Of a stretch of DNA of 64,000 bases, positions 50,079 through 60,788 are shown one piece after another. Under the pieces are notes generated by a model. It was not told the DNA's origin. It searched no databases and was given only the letters and a program-made list of their open reading frames with translations. Position 1 is the stretch's first letter. Each line of letters starts with the position of its first letter. Both the position numbers and the translations under genes were made by a program. This stretch comes from Salinibacterium sp. dk2585 (GTDB lineage Bacteria > Actinomycetota > Actinomycetes > Actinomycetales > Microbacteriaceae), in NCBI RefSeq assembly GCF_008001035.1, contig NZ_CP042856.1, forward strand, positions 1,116,001 to 1,180,000. Direction: 5' to 3'.

Positions 50079-51053
50079 ATGAGCGAGACGGATGCCACGG
50101 GCGACAGCTCCCTCGCGGAGCTGCTGCGTGTGCGCCTCGGGCGTGCGCACCCCGTCGCGGCGGCCGCAACGGTCGCGCGCGGCGAGACCCGGGCTGCATC
50201 GCTCGGCACGGGCCTGGACTCGCGTTACGAGATCGGCTCGATCTCGAAGGGCGTGACGGGCCTGCTCTATGTGGACGCGGTCAAGCGCGGCGAGGTTGCT
50301 CCCGAGACCGAGGTTGGCACCCTGCTCCCGCTCGGCGGGAGCCCCGCGGCGAGCGCGACGCTCGCCGCCCTCAGCACCCACACCTCCGGCCTGCCCCGAC
50401 TCGCGATGGCGCACGTGTGGCGCAAGAGCTGGGAGCTTTACCGTCGCGGCAGCAACCCCTACGGCGAGTCGCTCGAGGGGCTTCTAGCGGTGGCGCGGGA
50501 GGCGAAGGTCACGCCGTCGCCTCGCGTGAGCTACTCGAACCTCGGTTTCGAACTGCTGGGGCACGCGCTCGCAGCGGCCGCCGGCACGAGTTACCCCGCG
50601 CTCGTGCGGGAGCGCATCGCGACTCCGCTCGGCCTCACGTCGTGGACCGTGCCGACTTCCGCCGAGGAACTCAGCGCCGTCGACATCCCGGGTCGCAGTG
50701 CTCGCGGCCGCGCCATGGAACCATGGACGGGCGAGGACCTCGCCCCGGCGGGTGGCATCCGCTCGGCCGTGGGCGACATGGCCCGCTTCGCATCCGCGCT
50801 GCTCGACGGCACGGCACCCGGAGTCGCCGCCCTCGATCCCGTCACGAAGATGAGCCGCGACATGCGCATCGGGGCCGCCTGGATCACCCTTGAGGTGAAG
50901 GGCCGCCGGATGACGTGGCACAACGGCGGCACGGGCGGCTTCCGCACGTGGATGGGCCTCGATCGTGAGGCGGGCACCGCTGCGGTCATCCTTTCTGCGA
51001 CCGCCGCACCCGTCGACCGCCAGGGGTTCGGCCTGCTCGGCACGCTCGCCTGA
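50079..51053 (+). CDS. Serine hydrolase of the beta-lactamase class C/penicillin-binding fold
   Basis: 324 residues. The active-site trio is present: SxxK in EIGSISKGVTG (Ser nucleophile), YxN in VSYSNLGFELLGHAL, and HxG in WHNGGTGGFRTWMG. No signal peptide is seen, so it is likely cytoplasmic, unlike true beta-lactamases; such enzymes are often esterases or peptidases. The ATG is one base after the stop of the CPBP-like gene, so the two are cotranscribed. Confidence 0.87.
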   Translation: MSETDATGDSSLAELLRVRLGRAHPVAAAATVARGETRAASLGTGLDSRYEIGSISKGVTGLLYVDAVKRGEVAPETEVGTLLPLGGSPAASATLAALSTHTSGLPRLAMAHVWRKSWELYRRGSNPYGESLEGLLAVAREAKVTPSPRVSYSNLGFELLGHALAAAAGTSYPALVRERIATPLGLTSWTVPTSAEELSAVDIPGRSARGRAMEPWTGEDLAPAGGIRSAVGDMARFASALLDGTAPGVAALDPVTKMSRDMRIGAAWITLEVKGRRMTWHNGGTGGFRTWMGLDREAGTAAVILSATAAPVDRQGFGLLGTLA

Positions 51054-51111
51054 GCGCAGATCGACGGTGAGATTTAGCACGGCGCACCTGTGGATGGCGC
51101 CGGGTTCCGCA

Positions 51112-51117
51112 TACCGT
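51112..51117 (+). promoter_or_regulatory. -10 box of a leaderless promoter (glgX-treY-treZ)
   Basis: TACCGT, 6 bases, then the ATG at 51124. Confidence 0.5.
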
Positions 51118-51123
51118 GAGCGC

Positions 51124-53307
51124 ATGGAAACCTGGCCCGGATCGGCATACCCCCTCGGAGCGACGTACGACGGCAGTGGCACCAACTTCGCGCTCTTCAG
51201 CGAGGTCGCCGATGTTGTCGAACTCTGCCTCTTCGACGAGCAGCGGGGCGAGACCCGCGTGAAGATGCGGGAGGTGGATGCCTTCATCTGGCACTGCTAC
51301 CTGCCGGAGGTGCAGCCGGGGCAGCGCTACGGATACCGCGTGCATGGGCCATGGGACCCCGCGCAGGGCCAGCGCTGCAACCCCAACAAGCTCCTGCTCG
51401 ACCCCTATGCCAAGGCGACGTGCGGCGAGATCGACTGGGACCAGGCGCTCTTCGCCTACAACTTCGGGGAGCCCGACAGCCGCAACGATGACGATTCGGC
51501 GCCGCACGCGATGCTGAGCATCGTCACGAACCCCTACTTCGACTGGACGGGCGACCGGCATCCCCGCACCCCCTACAGCGAGACCGTCATCTACGAGGCC
51601 CACGTGAAGGGTCTCACCCAGCTGCATCCGGAGATCCCGGAGCAGATGCGCGGCACCTACGCCGGCGTCGCCCACCCGGCCGTGATCGAGCACCTGCAGC
51701 GCCTCGGCGTCACCGCGCTTGAACTCATGCCCGTGCACCAGTTCATCAACGACAGCACGCTGCAGGAGAAGGGCCTCTCCAACTACTGGGGCTACAACAC
51801 GATTGGCTTCTTTGCGCCCCACAGCGAGTACGCATCCTCCGACTCCGGCCAGCAGGTGCAGGAGTTCAAGGCGATGGTGCGAGACCTGCACGCGGCGGGT
51901 ATCGAGGTCATCCTCGACGTCGTCTACAACCACACGGCTGAGGGCAACCACCTGGGGCCCACCCTGAGCTTCAAGGGCATCGACAACGAGACCTACTACC
52001 GGCTCGAAGAAGACGACAAGCGCTACTACACCGACTACACGGGCACCGGCAACAGCCTCAATGTGCGCCAGCCGGCTTCGCTGCAGCTCATCATGGACTC
52101 GCTGCGCTACTGGGTGACCGAGATGCATGTCGACGGATTCCGCTTCGACCTCGCGGCGACCCTCGCCCGTGAGTTCTACGACGTCGACCGGCTCTCATCG
52201 TTCTTCGAACTCGTGCAGCAAGACCCCGTGGTCTCGCAGGTCAAACTCATCGCCGAGCCCTGGGACATCGGCCCCGGCGGCTACCAGGTCGGCAACTTCC
52301 CGCCGCAGTGGACGGAGTGGAACGGCAAGTACCGCGACACGGTGCGCGACTTCTGGCGGGGGGAGGTGTCGACGTTGGGGGAGTTCGCCTCCCGCATCAC
52401 CGGCTCTGCAGACCTCTATGAGCACTCGGGTCGCCGCCCCGTCGCATCCATCAACTTCGTGACCGCTCACGATGGCTTCACCCTCGCCGACCTCGTCTCC
52501 TACAACGAGAAGCACAACGAGGCCAACGGCGAAGACAACAACGACGGAGAATCGCACAACCGCTCCTGGAACAGCGGGGTCGAGGGGCCCACGGATGACC
52601 CGGAGGTGCTCGGCCTGCGGGCGCGGCAGCAGCGCAACTTCCTCGCAACGCTGTTGCTCTCGCAGGGGGTGCCCATGATCGCGCACGGCGACGAGATGGG
52701 TCGCACGCAGCAGGGCAACAACAACGGCTACGCGCAGGACTCCGAGCTCACCTGGATGCACTGGGACGAGGCCGACCAGCCCCTCGTCGCGTTCACCGCT
52801 GCGATCTCGCGACTGCGGCGCGATCATCCGGTCTTCCGGCGCAGCCGCTTCTTCGACGGCAGGCCGGTGCGCCGCGGCGAGGGGGAGCCGGTGCCCGACA
52901 TCGCCTGGTTCGGCCCCGAGGGTGAGCCCATGCAGCCCGAGGACTGGGATGAGCAACTCAACCGCAGCGTCGGCGTCTTCCTCAACGGCCTCGGCATCCG
53001 GGAGCGGGATGCGCGTGGCCGGCCCGTGACCGACGTCAACTTTCTCGTCTATTTCAATGCCGCGCCGGAGGACGTCGAGGTCGTGCTGCCGCCGGATGAA
53101 TACTCGCCGAAATGGGAGATCGTCGTCGACACGGCGGGGGAGGAGGTTGACACCGTGGCGCGCCCCGCGGGCGCGCGGCAGACGATCGCAGCCCGTTCGC
53201 TCGTCGTCATGCGTGCCTGGTCAGAACCCGAGGTCGTGGAAGACCACTCGGTTGCGGCATCCCTCGCGGCCAACGCGACCAGCCCTCTGCCTTTGGCGGA
53301 CCGATGA
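51124..53307 (+). CDS. glgX: Glycogen debranching enzyme GlgX
   Basis: 727 residues, GH13 isoamylase-type. N-terminal CBM48 ([30 protein letters not shown]), then the catalytic barrel with [13 protein letters not shown], the nucleophile Asp in [14 protein letters not shown], the acid/base Glu in [16 protein letters not shown], and [15 protein letters not shown]. It removes alpha-1,6 branches left by phosphorylase, providing linear maltodextrins for TreY. The ATG at 51124 is set by the leaderless promoter. The stop overlaps the treY ATG. Confidence 0.95.
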   Translation: METWPGSAYPLGATYDGSGTNFALFSEVADVVELCLFDEQRGETRVKMREVDAFIWHCYLPEVQPGQRYGYRVHGPWDPAQGQRCNPNKLLLDPYAKATCGEIDWDQALFAYNFGEPDSRNDDDSAPHAMLSIVTNPYFDWTGDRHPRTPYSETVIYEAHVKGLTQLHPEIPEQMRGTYAGVAHPAVIEHLQRLGVTALELMPVHQFINDSTLQEKGLSNYWGYNTIGFFAPHSEYASSDSGQQVQEFKAMVRDLHAAGIEVILDVVYNHTAEGNHLGPTLSFKGIDNETYYRLEEDDKRYYTDYTGTGNSLNVRQPASLQLIMDSLRYWVTEMHVDGFRFDLAATLAREFYDVDRLSSFFELVQQDPVVSQVKLIAEPWDIGPGGYQVGNFPPQWTEWNGKYRDTVRDFWRGEVSTLGEFASRITGSADLYEHSGRRPVASINFVTAHDGFTLADLVSYNEKHNEANGEDNNDGESHNRSWNSGVEGPTDDPEVLGLRARQQRNFLATLLLSQGVPMIAHGDEMGRTQQGNNNGYAQDSELTWMHWDEADQPLVAFTAAISRLRRDHPVFRRSRFFDGRPVRRGEGEPVPDIAWFGPEGEPMQPEDWDEQLNRSVGVFLNGLGIRERDARGRPVTDVNFLVYFNAAPEDVEVVLPPDEYSPKWEIVVDTAGEEVDTVARPAGARQTIAARSLVVMRAWSEPEVVEDHSVAASLAANATSPLPLADR

Positions 53308-55586
53308 TGCCGCGACCCGCCTCCACCTACCGCATCCAGGTACGGCCGAGCTTCGACCTCGAGGCGACGCGGGGCATCCTCGACTACTTTGACGCGCTCG
53401 GCGTCGACTGGCTCTACCTCTCGCCGCTGCTGGTCGCGGAGGAGGGCTCCGACCACGGCTACGACGTCACCGACCACGGCACGGTTGACCCGAGCCGCGG
53501 TGGGCCCGATGCGCTCGCCGACCTGGCGACGGATGCCGCGGCCAGGGGCATGCGGCTGATCGTCGACATCGTCCCCAATCACGTCGGCGTGGCGACCGCC
53601 CGCGCCAACCCCTGGTGGTGGGACCTGCTCGCACACGGGCGCGACTCCCGCTACGCCGAGGCCTTCGACGTCGACTGGGATGCGGCGGGCGGTCGCATCC
53701 GTCTCCCCGTGCTGGGCGACGACGGCGTCGATGCGCTCACGCTCGAGGGCGGGCTCCTTCGTTACCACGAGCAGGCGTACCCGATCGCGCTCGGCACGGA
53801 GGGCGACGACCCCGCCGAGGTGCACGCGCGCCAGCACTATGAACTCGTGCACTGGACCCGCGCCGACAGCGAGCTCAACTACCGCCGCTTCTTCGGGGTC
53901 AACACGCTCGCGGGGGTGCGGGTCGAGGTGCCGTGGGTCTTCGAGGAGTCACACCGCGAGATCCTGCGTTGGGTGCGCGACGGCCTCGCCGACGGGCTCC
54001 GTGTCGACCACCCCGACGGGCTCGCCGATCCGCTCGGCTACTTCGAGCGGCTGCGGAGCGAGACGGGGGACGCTTGGCTGCTCGTGGAGAAGATCCTCGA
54101 GGGTGACGAGCCGCTTCCGCCCGAGTGGCCCGTCGATGGCACAACAGGCTACGACGCGCTCGGTGACATCGACCGCGTACTCGTCGACCCGCGCGGGCAG
54201 GCGCCGCTCGACGCACTCGAGGCGAGGCTCCAGGGCCGGGCCGTCGAGTGGGCCGAGCTGGTGCACGAGGGCAAGCGCGGCATCGCGGATGGCATCCTGC
54301 GCTCCGAGGTGCTTCGCCTCTCGCGCCTCATCCCGGGTTCCGATCCGGATGCGATCGCCGAGGTCCTCACCTGTTTCCCCGTCTACCGCTCCTACCTTCC
54401 GACTGGGCGCGAGCACCTCGACGTGGCGCTTGCGGAGGCCCGCCGTCGTCGCCCGGACCTCGCGGAGGCGATCGACTCGCTCGCTCCCGTGCTCGGCGAC
54501 CCCGGGCATCCGGCCGCCGTGCGCTTCCAGCAGACCTCAGGCATGGTCATGGCGAAGGGCGTCGAAGACACGGCCTTCTACCGCTACAGCCGGCTCACGT
54601 CACTCGCCGAGGTCGGCGGCGACCCCGGGCACTTCAGTGTCTCGGTCGACGAGTTCCACGCGCGCCAGTTGCGGCGGCTCGAGTCGCATCCGCAGTCCAT
54701 GACGACCCTGTCGACGCATGACACCAAGCGCGGGGAAGACGTGCGCGCACGCATCGACGTCATCGCGGAGATCCCGGGGGAGTGGGATGCCGCGCTCTCG
54801 CGCCTGCGCGAGCTGCGGCCGATCGGCGACCCGCCCTTCGAGAACCTGCTCTGGCAGGCGATCGTGGGCGCGTGGCCGGCGTCGCGCGAACGGCTGCACG
54901 CCTACGCCGAGAAGGCCAGCCGTGAGGCCAACACCTCGACCACCTGGACGACACCGAACGAGGAGTTCGAAGCGGCCATGCACGCGCTGGTCGACGCCGC
55001 GTTCGACGATGCGGAGATCGCCGGCGTGCTGGACGGCATCGTCGAACGCCTCACCGGCCCCGGTCGCATCAACTCGCTGTCGGCCAAGCTGCTTCAGCTG
55101 ACGATGCCGGGCGTTCCCGACGTCTACCAGGGCAGTGAGCTCTGGGAGACCTCGCTCGTCGACCCAGACAACCGGCGTCCCGTCGATTTCGACGAGCGTC
55201 GCACGCTTCTCGCGCGGCTCGACGAGGGCTGGCGCCCGCCCATCGATGAGACCGGCGCCGCCAAGCTCCTGCTCACCTCCCGGGCCCTCAGGCTCCGCCG
55301 CGACCAGCCTGAGTTCTTCCGCGGCTACGCGGCCCTCCGGGCGGAGGGGTCCGCAGCCGATCATGTCGTCGCATTCGATCGGGGCGGTGCCATCACGGTC
55401 GTCACCCGGCTGCCCCTCGGCCTCGAGGCCGCGGGTGGTTGGCGCGACACGACGATCGAACTCCCCGGCGGGCTCGTGGACGAGCTCACGGGCACGAAGC
55501 ACGGCGGCACCGTCCAGCTCGCAGAGCTGCTCGCCGACTACCCGGTCGCCCTCCTGCGACCGGCCTCAGGGGAGGAGCAGTCATGA
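53304..55586 (+). CDS. treY: Malto-oligosyltrehalose synthase
   Basis: 760 residues, GH13. It isomerises the terminal alpha-1,4 bond of a maltodextrin to alpha-1,1. It begins [37 protein letters not shown]; catalytic motifs are [12 protein letters not shown], the Asp in [13 protein letters not shown], the Glu in [11 protein letters not shown] and [14 protein letters not shown]; the C-terminal [13 protein letters not shown] is typical. Coupled by ATGA overlaps to glgX and treZ. Confidence 0.95.
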   Translation: MMPRPASTYRIQVRPSFDLEATRGILDYFDALGVDWLYLSPLLVAEEGSDHGYDVTDHGTVDPSRGGPDALADLATDAAARGMRLIVDIVPNHVGVATARANPWWWDLLAHGRDSRYAEAFDVDWDAAGGRIRLPVLGDDGVDALTLEGGLLRYHEQAYPIALGTEGDDPAEVHARQHYELVHWTRADSELNYRRFFGVNTLAGVRVEVPWVFEESHREILRWVRDGLADGLRVDHPDGLADPLGYFERLRSETGDAWLLVEKILEGDEPLPPEWPVDGTTGYDALGDIDRVLVDPRGQAPLDALEARLQGRAVEWAELVHEGKRGIADGILRSEVLRLSRLIPGSDPDAIAEVLTCFPVYRSYLPTGREHLDVALAEARRRRPDLAEAIDSLAPVLGDPGHPAAVRFQQTSGMVMAKGVEDTAFYRYSRLTSLAEVGGDPGHFSVSVDEFHARQLRRLESHPQSMTTLSTHDTKRGEDVRARIDVIAEIPGEWDAALSRLRELRPIGDPPFENLLWQAIVGAWPASRERLHAYAEKASREANTSTTWTTPNEEFEAAMHALVDAAFDDAEIAGVLDGIVERLTGPGRINSLSAKLLQLTMPGVPDVYQGSELWETSLVDPDNRRPVDFDERRTLLARLDEGWRPPIDETGAAKLLLTSRALRLRRDQPEFFRGYAALRAEGSAADHVVAFDRGGAITVVTRLPLGLEAAGGWRDTTIELPGGLVDELTGTKHGGTVQLAELLADYPVALLRPASGEEQS

Positions 55587-57343
55587 CGTACACGGTCTGG
55601 GCACCGGCGGCCGAGACGGTCGAGCTCGTGCACCCGGGCGGCAGTGTCGCGATGCGGCGCGGAGATCGCGGGTGGTGGCATCCGTCATCTCCCGTCGACG
55701 CGCAGGATTATGGCTTCCGCATCGATGGGCGGGGGCCGTTCCCCGATCCGCGCTCGCGGCGCCAGCCCGACGGCGTGCACGGCCTCTCGCGCCGTTTCGA
55801 CCCCGCCGAGCATGAGTGGGCGGATGCCGCGTGGACGGGCCGCCAACTCGCCGGCGCCGTCATCTACGAGCTCCACCTCGGCACCTTCACGCCCGAGGGA
55901 ACCCTCGACGCGGCGATCGAGAAGCTCGATCACCTCGTGTCGATCGGCGTCGATTTCGTGGAGCTGCTGCCCGTCAATGCATTCAACGGCACGCACAACT
56001 GGGGTTACGACGGGGTGGGCTGGTTCGCGGTGCACGAGGGCTACGGCGGGCCGGCCGCCTACCAGCGCTTCGTCGACGCGTGCCACCGCGCAGGCCTCGG
56101 GGTCATCCAGGATGTCGTCTACAACCACCTCGGACCAAGCGGTAACTACCTGCCAGAGTTTGGGCCCTACCTGAGTGAGGGGCGCGGCAACACGTGGGGC
56201 TCGTCGGTCAACCTCGACGGCGACGGCTCAGACGAGGTGCGCCGCTTCATCATCGACAACGCACTCATGTGGCTGGGCGACTACCGCGTCGACGGGCTGC
56301 GGCTCGATGCCGTCCACGCGCTCGTCGACTCCCGTGCCGTCCACGTGCTCGAGGAGATGGCGGTCGAGGTCGCCGCGCTGAGTGCCGCGGTGGGCCGCCC
56401 GCTCTCGCTCATCGCCGAATCCGACCTCAACGACCCAAAGCTCATTACGCCGCGCGAGGGGGGCGGCTTCGGGCTCGACGGCCAGTGGAGCGATGACTTC
56501 CACCATGCCGTGCACGTCGCGCTGACCCGGGAGACGAGCGGCTACTACGCCGATTTCGAACCTCTCGAGGCCCTCGCGAAGGTGCTCGAACGCGGCTTCT
56601 TCCACGACGGAACCTGGTCATCCTTCCGGGGACGCACGCACGGCCGTCCCGTCGATGTCGAACGGATGCCCGGCTGGCGTCTCGTCGTCGCGAACCAGAA
56701 CCATGACCAGATCGGCAACCGCGCGACGGGTGATCGCCTCACGGCGCACCTCGATGCCGGCCAACTCGGCATCGCGGCGGCGCTGACCCTGCTCGGCCCC
56801 TTCACTCCCATGCTCTTCATGGGTGAGGAGTGGGGCGCCTCGACCCCGTGGCAGTTCTTCACGTCACACCCGGAGCCGGAGCTGGGCGAGGCGACGGCCA
56901 AGGGGCGCATCGCCGAGTTCGCCCGCATGGGCTGGGACGAATCACTCGTGCCCGACCCGCAGGATCCGCAGACCTTCGAGCGCTCGAAGCTCCGCTGGGA
57001 TGAGCTGCGGCAGCCCGAGCACGCCCGGCTGCTGGCCCTCTACCGCGACCTTGCCGGGATGCGCCGCGAGCATCCGGAGTTCTGCGACCCGCGCATGACG
57101 CGGACGCGCGTCGAGCTCGACCCCGCAGGGCGCTGGCTCGTGATGCATCGCGGTGGCCTCGCCGTCGCGGTCAACCTGGCGCCCGAGTCGCGCGAGGTGC
57201 CCGTCGCCGGCGAGGTGCTGCTCGCGTTCGCATCGCGGCAGACGGATGACGCGGCCGAACGCGGTCACGGCCTGCTCGAGCTGCCCGGGCACGCCTTCGC
57301 CGTCGTCGACACGCGCCCGGCAGACGCCGCCCGTGGCAACTGA
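55583..57343 (+). CDS. treZ: Malto-oligosyltrehalose trehalohydrolase
   Basis: 586 residues, GH13. It cuts trehalose off maltooligosyltrehalose. CBM48-like N-terminus ([17 protein letters not shown]), [32 protein letters not shown], the Asp in [13 protein letters not shown], the Glu in IAESDLNDP, and [10 protein letters not shown]. Together with GlgX and TreY it turns glycogen into trehalose. Start 55583 overlaps the treY stop. The three genes form one coupled operon. Confidence 0.95.
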   Translation: MTYTVWAPAAETVELVHPGGSVAMRRGDRGWWHPSSPVDAQDYGFRIDGRGPFPDPRSRRQPDGVHGLSRRFDPAEHEWADAAWTGRQLAGAVIYELHLGTFTPEGTLDAAIEKLDHLVSIGVDFVELLPVNAFNGTHNWGYDGVGWFAVHEGYGGPAAYQRFVDACHRAGLGVIQDVVYNHLGPSGNYLPEFGPYLSEGRGNTWGSSVNLDGDGSDEVRRFIIDNALMWLGDYRVDGLRLDAVHALVDSRAVHVLEEMAVEVAALSAAVGRPLSLIAESDLNDPKLITPREGGGFGLDGQWSDDFHHAVHVALTRETSGYYADFEPLEALAKVLERGFFHDGTWSSFRGRTHGRPVDVERMPGWRLVVANQNHDQIGNRATGDRLTAHLDAGQLGIAAALTLLGPFTPMLFMGEEWGASTPWQFFTSHPEPELGEATAKGRIAEFARMGWDESLVPDPQDPQTFERSKLRWDELRQPEHARLLALYRDLAGMRREHPEFCDPRMTRTRVELDPAGRWLVMHRGGLAVAVNLAPESREVPVAGEVLLAFASRQTDDAAERGHGLLELPGHAFAVVDTRPADAARGN

Positions 57344-57349
57344 GCAAAG

Positions 57350-57377
57350 ATCAACAGTGTCCGGATCCGGGTAGACT
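57350..57377 (+). promoter_or_regulatory. Candidate promoter for the GAPDH gene
   Basis: TAGACT at 57372-57377 with a weak ATCAAC 16 bases upstream. It predicts a leader of about 50 bases, and the gene has a normal Shine-Dalgarno. Confidence 0.45.
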
Positions 57378-57435
57378 TGCGCGGGGTTCAACGGCCTTGG
57401 GGCCGCCCCACGTTCGCATGCCTGAAAGGATCCCC

Positions 57436-58890
57436 ATGGGCCACTCGTCCGACCAGTACCTGCACAGTTGGAGCGACCGCGAGACGGTCGCCGAGGCAAT
57501 CATCCCCCTCGTCGGACGGCTCTATCGGGAGAACGGCGTCGTGACCTCGATCCACGGTCGCCGCCTCATCAACAAGTCTGCGATCGGCGTGCTCAAGGCG
57601 CACAACCTCACCCGCCAGGGCACTGAGTTCTCCGTCACGGAGACCCTCCCCATCATCGAGGCGCTCACGACCCTCGACCTCGGTCCCGCCTCTATCGACG
57701 TCGCGAGCCTGCTCCTGCGCCACCAGCATGAAGGCGGCGACCTCACCGAGTTCCTCCGCCGTGAACTCGCGGCCGTCGTCGGCCACAGCGCCGACGAGGA
57801 TGCCGAACCCGTCGACGTCGTGCTCTACGGCTTCGGCCGGATCGGCCGCCTGCTGGCCCGCATCCTGATCGCCCACCAGGGCGGCGGCTCGACCGGCCTG
57901 CGGCTCCGCGCGGTCGTCGTGCGCAAGGGCTCGGAGAACGACCTCATCAAGCGCGCGAGCCTCCTGCGACGCGACTCGGTGCACGGCCCATTCGAGGGAA
58001 CGATCGAGGTGGACGAGGAGAACAACACGCTCCTCGCCAACGGCACCCTGATCCAGTTCATCTACTCAAACAGCCCGGCCGAGGTCGACTACACGGCCCA
58101 CGGCATCAAGAACGCGGTCATCGTCGACAACACGGGCCGCTGGCGCGACTCAGAAGGCCTCTCGGAGCACCTCAAGAGCCCCGGCGCCTCGCGCGTGCTG
58201 CTCACGGCGCCCGGCAAGGGCGAGATCAAGAACATCGTGCACGGCATCAACCACGACACCATCACGGACGACGACCTCATCCTCTCGGCGGCATCCTGCA
58301 CGACCAACGCCATCACCCCCGTGCTCAAGGCCGTCAACGACGCCTACGGCATCGTGCACGGCCACGTCGAGACGGTGCACTCCTTCACGAACGACCAGAA
58401 CCTGATCGACAACTTCCACAAGGGCGACCGTCGTGGCCGTTCGGCCGCGCTCAACATGGTCATCACTGAGACCGGTGCGGCGAAGGCCGTCGCGAAGGCC
58501 CTCCCCGAGCTCGCGGGCAAGCTCACGGGCAACGCGATCCGCGTTCCTACCCCCAACGTGTCGCTCGCGATCCTCAACCTCACCCTCGACCGGGAAGCGC
58601 CGCGCGAGGAGGTCAACGACTACATCCGCGACCTCGCCCTCAACTCGGTGCTCCGCCAGCAGATCGACTACGTCGAGTCGGCCGAGATCGTCTCCTCCGA
58701 CTTCGTCGGCACGAGCCGCGCCGGCATCGTCGACGGCCTCGCGACGCTCAGCACGGGCAAGAACCTCGTGCTCTACGTCTGGTACGACAACGAGTTCGGC
58801 TACAGCCGCCAGGTCATCCGTGTGCTCGAGACGATCGCGGGCAACCACCCGCACGTCTTCCCGGAGCGCACGCCGGTCGCTCCCGGCTAG
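57436..58890 (+). CDS. gap: Glyceraldehyde-3-phosphate dehydrogenase, long form
   Basis: 484 residues, longer than the usual 330-340 because of an N-terminal extension of about 125 residues that precedes the NAD(P) Rossmann motif VVLYGFGRIGRLLARIL. The catalytic Cys is in SAASCTTNAITPVLKAV, and the active-site His region is ALPELAGKLTGNAIRVPTPNVS. This long type is common in actinobacteria alongside the classical GapA and may serve gluconeogenesis; cofactor preference is unclear. AAAGGA precedes the ATG. Monocistronic, tail-to-tail with the S4 gene (stops overlap by 4 bases). Confidence 0.92.
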   Translation: MGHSSDQYLHSWSDRETVAEAIIPLVGRLYRENGVVTSIHGRRLINKSAIGVLKAHNLTRQGTEFSVTETLPIIEALTTLDLGPASIDVASLLLRHQHEGGDLTEFLRRELAAVVGHSADEDAEPVDVVLYGFGRIGRLLARILIAHQGGGSTGLRLRAVVVRKGSENDLIKRASLLRRDSVHGPFEGTIEVDEENNTLLANGTLIQFIYSNSPAEVDYTAHGIKNAVIVDNTGRWRDSEGLSEHLKSPGASRVLLTAPGKGEIKNIVHGINHDTITDDDLILSAASCTTNAITPVLKAVNDAYGIVHGHVETVHSFTNDQNLIDNFHKGDRRGRSAALNMVITETGAAKAVAKALPELAGKLTGNAIRVPTPNVSLAILNLTLDREAPREEVNDYIRDLALNSVLRQQIDYVESAEIVSSDFVGTSRAGIVDGLATLSTGKNLVLYVWYDNEFGYSRQVIRVLETIAGNHPHVFPERTPVAPG

Positions 58891-59282
58891 CCCTCGTCCT
58901 CGCGCTGATCCTGGCCCCGGCCGCGCAGTCGCTCGAGTTCGCGGCGCTCCCTCTTGGTGGGGCGCCCGGCTCCGCGGTCGCGCACCGGGGCCAGCGGTCG
59001 TTCCTCCCTCGGCGGGGGAGGCGGGGTTGTCTCGTCGTAGGCGGTGGCCGCCTCGGGGGCCCCGACGCGCTTCGTGAGGAGCCTGCGCACGATGAAGGTG
59101 CGGTCGAAGCCGGCGATGCGCACGCGCACCTCATCACCGATGCGTACGGCCTGGGCCGCTTTGACCCGTTCGCCGCCGACCCTCACATGGCCGGCACGGC
59201 ACGCGGATGTCGCAGCCGATCGGGTCTTGTAGACGCGGATGGCCCACAGCCAGCTGTCGACGCGCGCACTCGTTGCCTCCAC
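58887..59282 (-). CDS. S4-domain RNA-binding protein, HslR-like
   Basis: 131 residues. The S4 domain is ARVDSWLWAIRVYKTRSAATSACRAGHVRVGGERVKAAQAVRIGDEVRV, as in heat-shock protein Hsp15, which frees stalled nascent-chain 50S subunits. After a Pro-rich linker the C-terminus is very basic and acidic mixed (RPTKRERRELERLRGR). Overlaps the GAPDH stop. Confidence 0.9.
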   Translation of the reverse strand: MEATSARVDSWLWAIRVYKTRSAATSACRAGHVRVGGERVKAAQAVRIGDEVRVRIAGFDRTFIVRRLLTKRVGAPEAATAYDETTPPPPPREERPLAPVRDRGAGRPTKRERRELERLRGRGQDQREDEG

Positions 59283-59331
59283 AATGCCAGCGTAGCCGCG
59301 TGCCTCGCTGGAGCTTCCCGTACTCCGGCGA

Positions 59332-59337
59332 TACAGT
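59332..59337 (+). promoter_or_regulatory. -10 box of a near-leaderless promoter (amine oxidase)
   Basis: TACAGT, 8 bases, then the ATG at 59346. Confidence 0.4.
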
Positions 59338-59345
59338 GACCCACG

Positions 59346-60788
59346 ATGTCAATCACGCGGCGATCCTTCATCGTCGGCTCGGTCTCCGGGCTGACCATGC
59401 TCGCCGTCGCGGCCTGCACCGAGGCAGAGCCGCAGCCGACACCGAGCGTGCCGCCGACCCGGTCGAACATCCCGCAGCCGAGCGCCTTCGAGCGCAGCAA
59501 CTGGGCCGACGACCCCTTCACCTTGGGTGCCGTGAGCTACATCCCGGTCGGCGCGACTCCCGAACAGCGTGCCACGCTCTGCGAACCCGTCGATGGCCGC
59601 ATCTTCTTCGCAGGTGAGCACACGGCTGCCGTCGGGGCCGGCACGGTGCAGGGCGCGCGCGCCTCGGGCCGTCGGGCGGCAAGTGACGTGCTCCTGCGGG
59701 CTGAACCTGGCGAGCGCGTCGCGGTCGTGGGCGCGGGCCTTGCGGGGGCCACCGCCGCGAGGGTCCTGGCGGATGCAGGCTTCGACGTCGTGGTCATCGA
59801 GGGCCGCGAGCGTGCGGGCGGTCGCATCCGCTCTGTCGCGGGTGACGCGTGGCCGTTCCCCGTCGAGTTGGGCGCGTCGCTCGTGCATGACCCGCGATCG
59901 AACTCCGTGTGGATGTCGCTCGTGGATGCCGGAATCGAGACGGTGCCGATCGCGGCGACGACCGAGCGGCGCACGCGGGCGGGCGCGGTTGTCGAGCCCT
60001 CTGAGGGGCCGGCCGACGCGGTCGAGTCGGCGCGCGAATGGGCCGCCGGCCAGCTCTCAGACCTTTCGATCGCCGATGCGATCGTGGAGTCGGGGGAGGG
60101 CGATGTGAGCCAGGCGACCTCGCCTGAGGGCGTCTCCGATGCCGACCTGCTCGAGAACTATGTCCTTTCCAATGTGATGCTCGCATCGAGCGCCGACGCC
60201 GACGAGCTGTCGTCGTGGTATTCCGAACCGGTACTCGCGCTGCGCGAGGGCGATGCCCTGGTCGTCGGGGCCTTCGACGACTTGGTCGCGGGCGAACTGG
60301 AGGGCATTGACATCCTGCCCTCGAGCACCGTCTCGCACATCACGACGACCGATCGGGGCGTGAGTCTTCGGCTTGCGCGCGGCGAGTCCTACTCGGCTGA
60401 CCGCGTGGTCGTCACGGTTCCGCTCGGTGTGCTCAAGGCTGGCGCGATCGAGTTCGAGCCGCCGCTTCCCTTCGAGCACCGCGGCGCCATCAGCGCGCTC
60501 GGCATGGGCATGCACGAGCGGGTCGTCATCCGCTTCGATGCGCCCTTCTGGTCGACGGATGCCACGTGCTGGAGCGTCGTCGACGGCGATTCCGACTTCC
60601 CACTCTGGGTCAACCTCCTGCCCTCGACAGGGGAGCCGATCCTCGTGGGCCTCACGGGTGGTGAGGCCGTGGCTCGCCTCGCTGAGTACTCCGACCAGGA
60701 GTTCCTCGACGCAGCGCTCGCGAGTCTCGAACCGTTCCTCGACCCGTCGCTCGTGTCACCGGCCCCCTCGGATGGTGTCGACGGCTGA
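59346..60788 (+). CDS. Tat-exported flavin amine oxidase with a circularly permuted order of motifs
   Basis: 480 residues. The N-terminus has a twin-arginine motif (ITRRSFIVG) and a lipobox (AVAAC, Cys 24). In normal flavin amine oxidases the Rossmann motif comes first and a WxxDP...GRLFFAGEHT segment last. Here NWADDPFTLGAVSY and GRIFFAGEHTAAVGAGTVQGARASGRRAA occupy residues 52-113, before the Rossmann motif RVAVVGAGLAGATAARVL (about 124-141) and ERAGGRI. The chain then ends at EFLDAALASLEPFLD, where a canonical enzyme would continue into the moved segment. So the C-terminal FAD-binding element appears to have been transposed to the front. Substrate unknown. Confidence 0.85.
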   Translation: MSITRRSFIVGSVSGLTMLAVAACTEAEPQPTPSVPPTRSNIPQPSAFERSNWADDPFTLGAVSYIPVGATPEQRATLCEPVDGRIFFAGEHTAAVGAGTVQGARASGRRAASDVLLRAEPGERVAVVGAGLAGATAARVLADAGFDVVVIEGRERAGGRIRSVAGDAWPFPVELGASLVHDPRSNSVWMSLVDAGIETVPIAATTERRTRAGAVVEPSEGPADAVESAREWAAGQLSDLSIADAIVESGEGDVSQATSPEGVSDADLLENYVLSNVMLASSADADELSSWYSEPVLALREGDALVVGAFDDLVAGELEGIDILPSSTVSHITTTDRGVSLRLARGESYSADRVVVTVPLGVLKAGAIEFEPPLPFEHRGAISALGMGMHERVVIRFDAPFWSTDATCWSVVDGDSDFPLWVNLLPSTGEPILVGLTGGEAVARLAEYSDQEFLDAALASLEPFLDPSLVSPAPSDGVDG

